A stretch of 64,000 nucleotides of DNA, taken from NCBI RefSeq assembly GCF_014646075.1, contig NZ_BMMT01000001.1:690593-754592 (forward strand). The letters run 5' to 3'. The notes under the pieces were generated by a model that saw nothing but the letters and a program-made list of their open reading frames with translations, did no database searches and was not told where the DNA came from. Position 1 is the stretch's first letter. The number at the start of each line of letters is the position of its first letter. Source of the stretch: Saccharopolyspora thermophila (GTDB lineage: Bacteria; Actinomycetota; Actinomycetes; Mycobacteriales; Pseudonocardiaceae). Below are positions 1 through 8,743 of the stretch, one piece after another. Position numbers and translations under genes: made by a program.

Positions 1-1070
1 GAGGACAGCGCCGACAGGCCGATCCGTGGCCCGTCCGCCCGCACCATCCGGCTGAACAACCGGACCACCAGCACCGCCCCCGAGGCGCCCCACGGGTGCC
101 CCAGGGCGATCGCCCCGCCGTCCGGGCTGACCAGCTCCTCATCGATGCCCGCGGCGTCCAGGCAGGCCAGCGCCTGGCCCGCGAACGCCTCGGTGAACTC
201 CACGACCTCCGGGCGGTGCCGGGCGAGCAGCTCCCGCATGGCGGGCACCGCCCCGAGCCCCAGCCGGTTCGGGTCGACGCCGCACGTGCGCCAGCCCAGC
301 AACCGCAACCCCGGCACACCGAGCCGACGGCGCTGCTCCTCGGTGGTGACCAGCACCGCGGCGGCGCCGTCGTTGATGCCGCACGAGTTCGCGGCGGTGG
401 CGGTGCCGTCCGGGGTGAAGGCCGGCCGGAACCGCGCGAGCCGCTCGGCGGTGAAGCCGCGACGCGGCCGCTCGTCGACCGAAACCCCGCCCACGGGCAC
501 CAGTTCGGCGTCGAACCGGCCCGCTTCCTGCGCGGCGACCGCCCGAGCGTGACTGCGGGCGGCGAACTCGTCCTGCCGCTGCCGCGAGATCCCGGCCTCG
601 GCCGCCACCAGGTCGGCCGCGGGTCCCATGTCCGGGTCGCCGATCTCGGGAGGGGCGAACGGTGCCCGGCTGTAGAAGCGGGGAGGTTCCGCCGCGGAGC
701 GGGGCCGCCACGCCCGCCACGGAGCGGTGGAGGGGCTTTCCGCGCCACCGGCGAGGAACCAGTCGCCGGCCCCGGCCTGGACCAGGGCCGCGGCGGTGGT
801 GATCGCGGTGAGACCGCTCGCGCACTGCCGGTCCACGGTCATCCCGGGGGTCGCCTCGCCCAAACCCGCGCGCAGCGCCGCCACCCGCGCCGGGTTCCCA
901 CCCGGGCCGAGGACGTTGCCGAGCAGCACCTCGTCCACTTCGGACACCCCGACGTCGTCGAGCACCGCCCGCAGCACCGGCGCGGCGAGCCGGTCCACGG
1001 CGACGTTGCGCAGCGCCCCGCCTGCTTCGCCGATCGGCGTGCGGCGGGCCGCGATCACCACAGGCGTCAC
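1..1070 (-). CDS. Thiolase (acetyl-CoA C-acetyltransferase family), C-terminus beyond window
   Basis: Thiolase-family enzyme that condenses or cleaves acyl-CoA/3-ketoacyl-CoA. The protein starts VTPVVIAARRTPIG, a typical thiolase N-terminus. The nucleophilic Cys lies in DRQCASGLTA (about residue 83); NSCGINDGAAA and ALGHPWGASG (the GHPxGxSG His motif) are present. The gene runs off the left edge, so the final CxGxG cysteine motif is not visible; about 356 residues are present of a usual ~390. The GTG start overlaps the TGA of the upstream acyl-CoA ligase gene (GTGA), so the two are translationally coupled. The order bioY - ligase - thiolase matches the Bacillus subtilis yhfU-yhfT-yhfS biotin-regulated operon (known from the literature). 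The physiological substrate cannot be told from sequence. Confidence 0.9.
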   Translation of the reverse strand, partial: MTPVVIAARRTPIGEAGGALRNVAVDRLAAPVLRAVLDDVGVSEVDEVLLGNVLGPGGNPARVAALRAGLGEATPGMTVDRQCASGLTAITTAAALVQAGAGDWFLAGGAESPSTAPWRAWRPRSAAEPPRFYSRAPFAPPEIGDPDMGPAADLVAAEAGISRQRQDEFAARSHARAVAAQEAGRFDAELVPVGGVSVDERPRRGFTAERLARFRPAFTPDGTATAANSCGINDGAAAVLVTTEEQRRRLGVPGLRLLGWRTCGVDPNRLGLGAVPAMRELLARHRPEVVEFTEAFAGQALACLDAAGIDEELVSPDGGAIALGHPWGASGAVLVVRLFSRMVRADGPRIGLSALS

Positions 1071-2428
1071 AGCTCCTCCGCATCCAGGGTTCGGGCCCGC
1101 AGGCGCTCGGCCACCACCGCGCGAGCCGGTTTGCCGGAAGCCGTGCGCGGCAGTTCCCGCACGGCCAGCCAACGACGCGGGCGCTTCGCCGGTTCCAGCG
1201 CGGCGCGGGCGCGGGCCCGCAGGTCCCGCATCGACGGGGTGCTGCCCGGGGCGATCTCGACGACCGCCGTGACCAGCTCGCCGAACCGGACGTGCGGAGT
1301 GCCGCACACCAGCACGTCAAGCACGCCTTCGGCGCCGCGCAGCACCGCTTCGACCTCCTCGGCGGCGACGATGCGGGCACCGGTGTTGATCGCCGAGCTG
1401 CTGCGGCCGAGCACCTCCAGCGAGCCGTCCGGGCGCTGCACCGCCCGGTCGCCGACCGTCGACCACCCGTCGCGCGTCCCTGGGGGCACGATCCGCCCGC
1501 CGTCCAGGTACCCGTCGAACGCCAGCTCCGAGCGGACCCACAGCTCGCCGTCGCGCACCTCGACGTCCACGACCGGCCGCAGCCCGCCGCCCCGCCGGAT
1601 GGCGATCAGCGAGTGCTCGGCGGACCCGTAGTACTCGACGAGTTCGCACCCCGGCAGCACCCGGGCCAACCGCCCCGCCAACTCCGCGTCCACCCGAGCC
1701 CCACCGCACACCACCGTCCGCAGCGCGCATCCGGCCCGCAGCACCGGATCACGCTCCATAGTGGACAGCAATCCGGACAGCATCGCGGGCACCAGGTGCA
1801 CGGCGGTGCAGCGTCGGGCGGCCTCGGCGGCATCAGCGGGCGACCAGCGGTCCAGCAGCTCCACGTCCGCACCGGCGTGCAACGCGTGCAGGGCCCCGAA
1901 CAGGAACAACGACGAACTCAACGGCCCGGGGATGAGAACGCGGTCCCCGGAACCGATCTCGACGCCGAGCCGCTGAAAGCTGAGCAACCAGGACCGCCGA
2001 GAACGCACCAGCACCTTCGGCCGCCCACTGCTCCCCGACGTGGTGGGGAGGTAGAAGGCGGTGAACTCGTCCCCGCAGCCCGCCTGAGCGCCCCAGCCGT
2101 TCAGACCGCTCCACCCGCATGGCTGCGGGTCCGCGGCCGCGCGGGTGGCCAGGTCGAGCAGCAGGTGCGGGGCCGCGTCCGCGAGGACCGCCTCCCGTTC
2201 GCGAGGCGTCCAGGTGGTCTCGACCAGAAGGGTGGCGCAGCCCCGCAGATCCGCCGCCAGGAAGTGGATCAGACGCTCCAGCGCGGTCCCGCCGTCCAGG
2301 GCGACCCTCGCCCCGGTCGGCAGGGACCGCGCTGCGCGCAGCACCCGCGCGTGCCACTCCGGCGCGTCCAGTTCCGCTCCGGCGTGTGCGATCCGCGACG
2401 CGGGGACGCGGCCGAGGATCGGCAGCAC
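1067..2428 (-). CDS. AMP-forming acyl-CoA ligase (ANL superfamily), YhfT-like
   Basis: Adenylate-forming acid-CoA ligase that activates a carboxylic acid with ATP and CoA. The ATP-binding P-loop signature TSGSSGRPK sits near residue 130, the A5 motif EYYGSAEHS near 270, the TVGDRA aspartate of motif A7 near 345 and the A10-type lysine in LPRTASGKPAR near the C-terminus. At 453 aa it is short for the family (about 500-550) because the N-terminal subdomain is reduced. GTG start one base after the bioY stop; its own stop overlaps the thiolase start. Its place between a biotin transporter and a thiolase suggests a role tied to biotin or pimelate-type acids, but this is inference from context; a general medium-chain fatty acid ligase is the alternative. 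Confidence 0.88.
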   Translation of the reverse strand: MLPILGRVPASRIAHAGAELDAPEWHARVLRAARSLPTGARVALDGGTALERLIHFLAADLRGCATLLVETTWTPREREAVLADAAPHLLLDLATRAAADPQPCGWSGLNGWGAQAGCGDEFTAFYLPTTSGSSGRPKVLVRSRRSWLLSFQRLGVEIGSGDRVLIPGPLSSSLFLFGALHALHAGADVELLDRWSPADAAEAARRCTAVHLVPAMLSGLLSTMERDPVLRAGCALRTVVCGGARVDAELAGRLARVLPGCELVEYYGSAEHSLIAIRRGGGLRPVVDVEVRDGELWVRSELAFDGYLDGGRIVPPGTRDGWSTVGDRAVQRPDGSLEVLGRSSSAINTGARIVAAEEVEAVLRGAEGVLDVLVCGTPHVRFGELVTAVVEIAPGSTPSMRDLRARARAALEPAKRPRRWLAVRELPRTASGKPARAVVAERLRARTLDAEEL

Positions 2429-2429
2429 C

Positions 2430-3017
2430 TCAGCCCTCGGCGGTCGCTCGCCGCGCCGAGCCGGTCAGCGCCGCCGGGACCGCGCGGTGCACCGCCACGG
2501 CCACCAGCGAGACCGCGACCAGCTTCACCGCGTCACCCGGCAGGAACACCAGCGACTGCACCGCCGCGGCCCGCACGTCCCCGATCACCAGGCCCCAGTA
2601 CGGGATGCCGATCAGGTAGTCCACCGCGACACCCGCGAGGTTGGCGGCGAGAAGCACGAACAGGCCCGGCTTCGGCAGCCCGCGCTGCACGATCAGGCCG
2701 ACCACGACCGCCGACACCACCCAGCCGAGCAGGAAACCACCGCTGGGGCCCACAAACGGCGCGATGCCGCCGCGGCCACCGGACAGCAGCGGCAGCCCGA
2801 GCGCGACCAGCGCCAGGAACAGCAGCACCGAGGCGCCACCGCGACGCGCGCCGAGGATGCTGCCCGCCAGCAGCGGCCCCATGTTCTGCAGCACGATCGG
2901 CACCGCGGCACCGCCGAGGTAGAAACCGGGGAACAATCCGAGGACGGCGATGAAAGCGGCGAAGACCACAGTCCTGGCCAGGTTCGCGGCAGGCGCGGCT
3001 TGGCGTGGTGCGGACAC
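2430..3017 (-). CDS. bioY: Biotin transporter BioY (S-component)
   Basis: Substrate-binding membrane component of the biotin ECF transporter. The 195-aa protein has about six hydrophobic segments and typical BioY sequence: FPGFYLGGAAVPIVLQNMGP near the N-terminus, then GPSGGFLLGW, and VFLPGDAVKL near the C-terminus. I chose the GTG at 3017 because GAGGAG lies just upstream and this gives the family length; longer in-frame starts only add low-complexity sequence. No bioM/bioN (EcfA/EcfT) genes are adjacent, so it either works alone or uses shared ECF subunits. It heads a three-gene minus-strand operon with the ligase and thiolase. No recognisable biotin-regulator operator was found by eye in the 400-base upstream region. 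Confidence 0.93.
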   Translation of the reverse strand: MSAPRQAAPAANLARTVVFAAFIAVLGLFPGFYLGGAAVPIVLQNMGPLLAGSILGARRGGASVLLFLALVALGLPLLSGGRGGIAPFVGPSGGFLLGWVVSAVVVGLIVQRGLPKPGLFVLLAANLAGVAVDYLIGIPYWGLVIGDVRAAAVQSLVFLPGDAVKLVAVSLVAVAVHRAVPAALTGSARRATAEG

Positions 3018-3424
3018 GGCGTCTCCTCGAAGTCGATCGACAAGTGGTGGATCGGCGGCGCTGCCGAACCGGACATCCCCGCCGCGCCACCTCGAACCCC
3101 GGCACCGGAACGGCGACAACCGTCCCGACCAGCGGATCTTGCCCTCCTCGCCAGCCGGGGCCGGCGGGCGGGGCGCGGCGAACACAACCTACCCGGCAAC
3201 CCCGCCGGAACAGAAAGCCCAGCACGCCGTTGTCGATCTCCTCCAAAAAAACCGCGTGCCCCACACCTCACCACCGTCTCCTGTCCACCCCCGCGCAGCC
3301 GGAATTTCCCGCGAATTTGACGTTCACCCGGGTGTCCGCGCAATTCCCGGGGGCCGGGTGATGCCCGGTGCGCGGACAGTGACCAGCCGGTGGGTGGGTG
3401 GGTGGGTGCCGGGGCGCGGCGCGA
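3018..3424. other. Intergenic region upstream of bioY containing a G-quadruplex motif
   Basis: This 407-base gap separates the dinG stop from the bioY start (both minus strand) and must hold the bioY promoter and any biotin-responsive operator. I see no confident operator. It contains an A-run near 3245-3250 and, at 3392-3406, four GGG runs separated by single T residues on the plus strand, a textbook intramolecular G-quadruplex pattern, 19 bases past the dinG stop codon. No coding region is supported. Confidence 0.6.
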
Positions 3425-5581
3425 TCAGGCCGTCGCGGCCGCCGCCAGACGGCGCAGGGCGCCGCGGACCACCTCCGGGTCGTGAGTGGTCCAGAACGGG
3501 GGAAGGGAGGCGCGGAGGAAACCGCCGTAGCGGGCCGTGGCCAGCCTCGGGTCAAGTACCGCGATCACGCCGCGGTCGTTCGGCGAGCGCAGCAGCCTCC
3601 CGGCGCCCTGGGCCAGCAGCAGCGCCGCGTGGGTGCCCGCGACGGTGAGGAAACCGTTGCCGCCGCGCTCCGCCACCGCCTTCTGGCGGGCCGAGGCGAG
3701 CGGGTCGTCCGGGCGCGGGAACGGGATGCGGTCCATCACCACCAGCTGCAGCGAGTCGCCGGGCACGTCCACGCCCTGCCACAGCGACAGGGTGCCGAAC
3801 AGCGACGTCGCCGGGTCCTCGGCGAACCGGCGGACCAGCAGTGCCGTCGCGTCGTCGCCCTGGCACAGCACCGGCGTGTCGAGCCGCTTTCGGAGCTCCT
3901 CCGAAGCCTGCTTGGCGGCCCGCATCGAGGAGAACAGCCCGAGCGTGCGCCCGCCCGCGGCCTGCACCAGCTCGGTCAGCTCGTCCAGGTACTGCGGCGG
4001 CAGCCCGTCGCGCCCCGGCGGCGGCAGGTGCCGGGCGATGTAGAGGATGCCGCTGCGCCGATGCTCGAACGGCGACCCCACGTCCAGGCCCGTCCACCTG
4101 GGACCGCTGGTATCGGATGGGGCCTCCCTGGCGGTGGCCATCCCGGCGACCGGCTGCGCCTGCTGCTGCGGCGGCAGGCCCCACTGCCGGGCCAACGTGT
4201 CGAACGAGCCGCCCAGCGCCAGCGTCGCCGAGGTCAGCACCGTGGTGCGCTGCCCGAACAGGCGCTCCCGCAGCAGTGTGCCGACGCCGATCGGCGCGAC
4301 CCGCAGCGCCGGCGGTCGGTTCGGTTCGGCCGAGACCCACACGACGTCGTACCCGCGTTCGTCGTCGAAAGCCTCCAGCAGCCGCACCGCGGTGTCGTGC
4401 ACCTCCTCGGTGACCGCGTGCGCGAGCTTGCGCACCGTACTGCCCTCGACGTCGTCCTTGCGCTCCGGGCCCAGCGCGGTGAGGCACGCCCACGCCGCGT
4501 CGCGGACCGCGGTCAACGCGCCGCCCAGGTCCTGCGGCAGCTCCTCCAGCCGCCCGGGAGCGGTCGCCTGCAACACCAGGTCGAGCCCGTCGGCGGCCTC
4601 GTTGAGCCGGTCCGCGATCTCCTCGTCGATCACCCGCCCGCACCGGCGCACCGCGACCCGCACCGCTGCGGCGGTCAGCTCGCCGGTGGCCGCCGATGTC
4701 ACCCGGTCCACCAGCTCGTGCGCCTCGTCGACCAGCACCACGTCGTGCTCCGGCAACACCGGCCGGTCGTCAAGGGCGTCGATGGCCAGCAGTGCGTGGT
4801 TGGTCACCACGATGTCGGCGCGCCCCGCCGCGGCCCGGGCCCGCTCGGCGAAGCAGTCCACACCCACCGGGCAGCGATGCACGCCCAGGCACTCCCTGGC
4901 GGTCACCGACACCTGCCGCCACGCCTGGTCGGTTACGCCCGGCACCAGTTCGTCGCGGTCCCCGGTGTCGGTCTCGGCCGCCCACTCCCGGATGCGCTTG
5001 ACCTGCCGCTCCAGCGCGGACGCGGCGAAGGCGTCGAACAGCGCTCCGTCCTCGGGTTCCTCGGGGGCGTTGCCGTGCACCCGGTTCAGGCACAGGTAGT
5101 TGCGGCGACCCTTGAGGATGGCGAACGTGGGCCGCCGCCCCAGCGCCCCGGCCAGCGCGGTGGACAACCGCGGCAGGTCCCGGTCGACGAGCTGCCGCTG
5201 CAGGGCGATCGTGGCGGTCGACACCACCACGGTCGTGCCTTCGGCGACCGCGTGCCGGATCGCCGGCACCAGGTAGGCCAGCGACTTGCCGGTCCCGGTG
5301 CCCGCCTGCACGGCCAGGTGCTCACCGGTGGCGATCGAACGCGCGACGGCCTCGGCCATCCGGGCCTGGCCCTCGCGCGGCACCCCGCCGACCGCCTCGA
5401 TCGCGATGCCCAGCAGCGTCGACAGGTCCGGGATGTCCCGCTTCGGCTTGGCCACCGACGGCGACTCCGTCGCACCCCCGCCCGCCCGCGCCAGGTCGGC
5501 GGCGATCTCCGGCGGGAGCTCGTCGTCGTCGCCGGGTTCGAACGCGACCGGGTCGGACCATCGCGGGACAGAGGTGGGCAC
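3425..5581 (-). CDS. dinG: DinG/Rad3-family ATP-dependent DNA helicase
   Basis: Superfamily 2 iron-sulfur helicase of the XPD/DinG group, 718 aa, 5'-3' DNA unwinding in repair or replication. Walker A is AGTGTGKS (residues 93-100), the DEAH box lies in VDEAHELVD, and GRLLRSPNDRGVIAVLDPR is the C-terminal motif VI region. Cysteines in YLCLNR, RECLGVHRCPVGVDC fit the four-Cys 4Fe-4S ligand set between motifs I and II. GTG start at 5581. The homologous gene in M. tuberculosis (Rv1329c) also lies beside pncB; here pncA sits between the two. The region between its stop and bioY holds a perfect G-quadruplex motif, of note because E. coli DinG is known to unwind such structures. Confidence 0.93.
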   Translation of the reverse strand: MPTSVPRWSDPVAFEPGDDDELPPEIAADLARAGGGATESPSVAKPKRDIPDLSTLLGIAIEAVGGVPREGQARMAEAVARSIATGEHLAVQAGTGTGKSLAYLVPAIRHAVAEGTTVVVSTATIALQRQLVDRDLPRLSTALAGALGRRPTFAILKGRRNYLCLNRVHGNAPEEPEDGALFDAFAASALERQVKRIREWAAETDTGDRDELVPGVTDQAWRQVSVTARECLGVHRCPVGVDCFAERARAAAGRADIVVTNHALLAIDALDDRPVLPEHDVVLVDEAHELVDRVTSAATGELTAAAVRVAVRRCGRVIDEEIADRLNEAADGLDLVLQATAPGRLEELPQDLGGALTAVRDAAWACLTALGPERKDDVEGSTVRKLAHAVTEEVHDTAVRLLEAFDDERGYDVVWVSAEPNRPPALRVAPIGVGTLLRERLFGQRTTVLTSATLALGGSFDTLARQWGLPPQQQAQPVAGMATAREAPSDTSGPRWTGLDVGSPFEHRRSGILYIARHLPPPGRDGLPPQYLDELTELVQAAGGRTLGLFSSMRAAKQASEELRKRLDTPVLCQGDDATALLVRRFAEDPATSLFGTLSLWQGVDVPGDSLQLVVMDRIPFPRPDDPLASARQKAVAERGGNGFLTVAGTHAALLLAQGAGRLLRSPNDRGVIAVLDPRLATARYGGFLRASLPPFWTTHDPEVVRGALRRLAAAATA

Positions 5582-5767
5582 GTCTGCAGACGCTACCGCG
5601 CACCGGCGACATCAGACCCCGGTGGTCGACCGGCTCAACCCCATGCCGCGCCGGGGATCGCGCATGGCAACGGGCCCGGCGCCGAGCGCACCGGACGCGG
5701 TTTCACCTGAAGCGGGGGTGCTCCGGTGTGTCGACGCATCCGGGGGTACGTGCGCCGCCGGTGAAGG

Positions 5768-6343
5768 TCACGAACCCGCCACCACCGGTTCGCCGACCAG
5801 GTCGACGCCCGCGTCGGCGAGCTCGGCCAGCGCCGCGTCCACCGTCGCCCGGGACACCCCGGCGGTCAGCTCCAGCAGGACCGCGGTGTCCAGACCCGCG
5901 CGCACCGCGTCCAGCGCCGTGGCGCGAACGCAGTGGTCCGTGGCGATCCCCACGATGTCGACCCGCCGCACCCCGCGCTCGGACAGCCAGTCCCGCAGCG
6001 GCCGGTCGCGGAAGTCAATGCCCTCGAAACCCGAGTAGCCGTGGCTGTGCTGGCCCTTGGAGAACACCGCCTCCACCGGCCCCACGTCCAGGTCCGGGTG
6101 GAACGACGCCCCCGGGGTGCCCGCCACGCAGTGCGGCGGCCAGGACCGCACGAAGTCCGGTTCGTCGCTGAAGTGCTCGCCCGGGTCGATGTGGTAGTCA
6201 CGGGTGGCCACCACGTGGTCGTGGTCGAACCCCGCCAGGTACCGCGAGATCGCCGCGGCCACCCCCGCGCCACCGGCCACCGCCAGCGCACCGCCCTCGC
6301 AGAAGTCGTTCTGCACGTCCACGATGATCAGGGCCTTGGTCAT
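5768..6343 (-). CDS. pncA: Nicotinamidase PncA
   Basis: Hydrolyses nicotinamide to nicotinate and ammonia in NAD salvage. The 191-aa protein carries the isochorismatase-fold triad D9 (IIVDVQNDF), K96 (FSKGQ) and C138 (ATDHCVRAT), and the metal ligands D49, H51, H57 and H71. These positions match the M. tuberculosis PncA numbering closely, so it is probably able to activate pyrazinamide as well (inference). It lies 42 bases downstream of pncB on the same strand and the two probably form one nicotinamide-to-NaMN operon. In M. tuberculosis pncA is elsewhere in the genome, so its position between pncB and dinG is an insertion relative to that arrangement. Confidence 0.96.
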   Translation of the reverse strand: MTKALIIVDVQNDFCEGGALAVAGGAGVAAAISRYLAGFDHDHVVATRDYHIDPGEHFSDEPDFVRSWPPHCVAGTPGASFHPDLDVGPVEAVFSKGQHSHGYSGFEGIDFRDRPLRDWLSERGVRRVDIVGIATDHCVRATALDAVRAGLDTAVLLELTAGVSRATVDAALAELADAGVDLVGEPVVAGS

Positions 6344-6385
6344 GCCGAACTCCCTCGCGTCGCTACCGCGATTTTCCCAGCGGAT

Positions 6386-7690
6386 TCAGGTTTCGTGGAA
6401 GACCGTCGGGATCGCGGGCTCGCCGTGCGACAGCGTGAGGCCCTCCCACGGCAGTGTGACCAGGGCGTGCCGCAGCCGCTGCCGGTCGTCCTCCAGGGAC
6501 GGCAGGTCGTCGACCCGCTTGCCGTCGCGCATCAGCGGGATCTGCAGGAAACGGTCGTGTGGGCCCAGCACCGGTTCGGCGGCCCCAGGTCCCATCCGGA
6601 AGATGACCTCCTCCACGGCGGTCCCGGTGGCCTTGTACCGCCGCACCGCCGCCTTGCGCCCACCGCGCGACTCCTTGCGCGAGCTGCGCTTGGCGACCGG
6701 GCGGCCCTCCACCTCCACCAGCTTGTAGACCATCTCCGCGGTCGGCGCCCCAGAGCCGGTGACCAGCGACGTCCCCACGCCGTAGCCGTCGACCGGTTCG
6801 GCGCGCAGCGCCGCGATGGCGTACTCGTCGAGGTCCCCGGAGACGACGATGCGGGTGTTCGTGGCGCCGAGCGAGTCCAGCTGCTCGCGGGCCTGCCGGG
6901 CCAGGACCCCGACGTCCCCGGAGTCGATGCGGATCGCGCCGAGCCCCGTCCCGGCCACCTCCACGGCCAGCTGGATACCGCGGGTGATGTCGTAGGTGTC
7001 GACCAGCAGCGTGGTGTCGGTTCCCAGGGTCGCGACCTGCGACTCGAACGCGGCGCGCTCCGAGTCGTGCAACAGCGTGAACGCGTGCGCCGCGGTTCCG
7101 GCGGTGGGGATGCCGTAGCGGCGCCCCGCCTCCAGGTTCGAGGTGGCGGTGAACCCGCACAGGTAGGCGATGCGGGCCGCCGCCACCGCCGACTCCTCGT
7201 GCGTACGCCGCGACCCCATCTCGATGATCCGGCGACCGTTGGCCGCCGACACCATGCGCGCCGCCGCGGCCGCGATCGCGCTGTCGTGGTTGAGGATCGA
7301 CAGCACCAGCGTCTCCAGCACCACCGCCTCGGCGAACGTGCCGCGCACGGTCAGCAGCGGGGAACCGGGGAAGAACAGCTCGCCCTCCGGGTAGCCGTCG
7401 ATGTGGCCGGTGAAGCGGTAGTCCCGCAGCCACTCCAGCGTCGAGGCGTCCACCACCTTGGCGGACGCCAGCTGCGCCAGCTCGGCCTCGCCGAACCGGA
7501 AGTTCTCGATGGCCTCCAGCAGCCGCCCGATCCCACCGGTCACCCCGTACCGGCGGCCGTTCGGCAGCCGACGCGTGAACACCTCGAAGGTGCACTCGCG
7601 GTGCGCGGTGCCGTCGCGCAGCGCGCTGGCGAGCATGGTCAGCTCGTAGTGGTCGGTGAGCAGGGCGGTGCTGCCCGTCGGAGAGCTCAT
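6386..7690 (-). CDS. pncB: Nicotinate phosphoribosyltransferase
   Basis: Converts nicotinate, PRPP and ATP to nicotinate mononucleotide, the committed step of the Preiss-Handler NAD salvage route. 434 aa. Recognisable segments include [10 protein letters not shown] at the N-terminus, [25 protein letters not shown] (the conserved GTSN-like loop), [17 protein letters not shown] and VSGDLDE. I chose the ATG at 7690 as it begins directly before the conserved N-terminus and lies in the divergent gap with clpS; much longer in-frame starts run through clpS and DUF2017 on the opposite strand and are not credible. Transcribed with pncA. Synteny with Rv1330c (pncB1) beside clpS. Confidence 0.95.
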   Translation of the reverse strand: MSSPTGSTALLTDHYELTMLASALRDGTAHRECTFEVFTRRLPNGRRYGVTGGIGRLLEAIENFRFGEAELAQLASAKVVDASTLEWLRDYRFTGHIDGYPEGELFFPGSPLLTVRGTFAEAVVLETLVLSILNHDSAIAAAAARMVSAANGRRIIEMGSRRTHEESAVAAARIAYLCGFTATSNLEAGRRYGIPTAGTAAHAFTLLHDSERAAFESQVATLGTDTTLLVDTYDITRGIQLAVEVAGTGLGAIRIDSGDVGVLARQAREQLDSLGATNTRIVVSGDLDEYAIAALRAEPVDGYGVGTSLVTGSGAPTAEMVYKLVEVEGRPVAKRSSRKESRGGRKAAVRRYKATGTAVEEVIFRMGPGAAEPVLGPHDRFLQIPLMRDGKRVDDLPSLEDDRQRLRHALVTLPWEGLTLSHGEPAIPTVFHET

Positions 7691-7801
7691 GCCGCAGAGA
7701 TTACGTGGTGGGCGGCGGGTGTCCGCATCGCGAAACCGGTGCGTGCCGGGTTTGCCCGTGTGGCCGACACGGCCGTGACGGGCGCGTGCGACGATGGGGG
7801 T

Positions 7802-8095
7802 ATGACCTCGCCCGCTGAAATCGAGCGCGCGCAACTGGAACCGGACGAACTCGGCACCGAGGACCGGCCGTGGGTCACCGTGGTCTGGAACGACCCGGTC
7901 AACCTGATGTCCTACGTGACCTACGTGCTCCAGAAGATCTTCGGCTACACCCGGGATCACGCGACGAAGTTGATGCTGGACGTGCACCACAAGGGCAAGG
8001 CGGTGGTGTCCTCGGGTTCCAAGGAGAAGGTCGAGGGCGACGTGGCCAAGCTCCACGCCGCCGGATTGTGGGCGACGATGCAGAAGGACTCCTGA
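7802..8095 (+). CDS. clpS: ATP-dependent Clp protease adaptor ClpS
   Basis: N-end-rule adaptor that delivers substrates with hydrophobic N-termini to ClpC/ClpA-ClpP. The 97-aa protein has a short disordered N-terminus then the ClpS core: [21 protein letters not shown], with the N-degron pocket residues around NDPVNLM, then a conserved H-x-x-G-K-A segment (HHKGKAVV). ATG at 7802. The following gene starts at the next base after its stop, so translation is coupled. Same neighbour order as Rv1330c-Rv1331-Rv1332. Confidence 0.96.
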   Translation: MTSPAEIERAQLEPDELGTEDRPWVTVVWNDPVNLMSYVTYVLQKIFGYTRDHATKLMLDVHHKGKAVVSSGSKEKVEGDVAKLHAAGLWATMQKDS

Positions 8096-8659
8096 GTGGA
8101 AGGCTGGACCCGCAAGAACGGTCACGTGGTGGCCAAGCTGTCCCAACAGGAGGCGGCGGTCATCCGCGGTCTCGTTGGGCAGCTCAAGGACATGCTCGCC
8201 GCGCGGGCCGCGGAGGCCCCGCAGGACGAGCTGGCCGAGCTGACCGGCATCCGCACCGGTCCGACGACCCCGCCGGAGGACCGGGTGCTGGCGCGGCTGC
8301 TGCCGGACTTCTTCCGGCGCGACCCGGTCACGGGCGAGACCGACGAGGACGTGGCCGACGCCGCCGGGGCGATGCGGTCGCTGCACGAACCGGCGCTGCT
8401 GGAGGCGAAGACCGGGGTCGCCCAGCTGGTGCTGGAGACGTGCCCGCCGCTGGGTGGCCGGGTCAAGCTGACCGGCGAGCAGGCCGACGGGTGGCTGTCG
8501 GCGCTCAACGACGTCCGGCTGGCCCTCGGCACGGCGCTGGACGTCGAGGAGGACATGCCCGACGACCTGCCGGAGGACGACCTGCGCCGCGAGCACCTGG
8601 GCGTGTACCAGTGGCTCACCTGGGTCCAGGACAGCCTCGTCGCCGCCATGATGGCCTAA
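8096..8659 (+). CDS. DUF2017 family protein
   Basis: Conserved actinobacterial protein of unknown function, 187 aa, always found beside clpS in this group (Rv1332 in M. tuberculosis). GTG start directly after the clpS TGA with no gap. The sequence is acidic and largely helical, with an N-terminal WTRKNGHVVAKLSQQEAAVIRGL segment and a C-terminal HLGVYQWLTWVQDSLV segment typical of the family. No catalytic motif or membrane segment is visible. The tight coupling suggests a role related to ClpS-directed proteolysis, which is inference only. Confidence 0.9.
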   Translation: MEGWTRKNGHVVAKLSQQEAAVIRGLVGQLKDMLAARAAEAPQDELAELTGIRTGPTTPPEDRVLARLLPDFFRRDPVTGETDEDVADAAGAMRSLHEPALLEAKTGVAQLVLETCPPLGGRVKLTGEQADGWLSALNDVRLALGTALDVEEDMPDDLPEDDLRREHLGVYQWLTWVQDSLVAAMMA

Positions 8660-8743
8660 CCACGTCCCCCACCACCCCATATGCCCACCCGACCCTGGGT
8701 GCCGGGCCCGGAAGGCAGGGCAACGCGACACCCCTTCGTGCCG

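Noticed and set aside
96..1631. Long plus-strand open frame over the thiolase and ligase genes
   Set aside because: Arg/Pro-rich shadow of two recognisable minus-strand enzymes, a usual effect of high GC content.
7691..8731. Minus-strand extension of pncB through clpS and DUF2017
   Set aside because: The conserved PncB N-terminus begins at 7690 and the opposite strand here encodes two well-supported genes.
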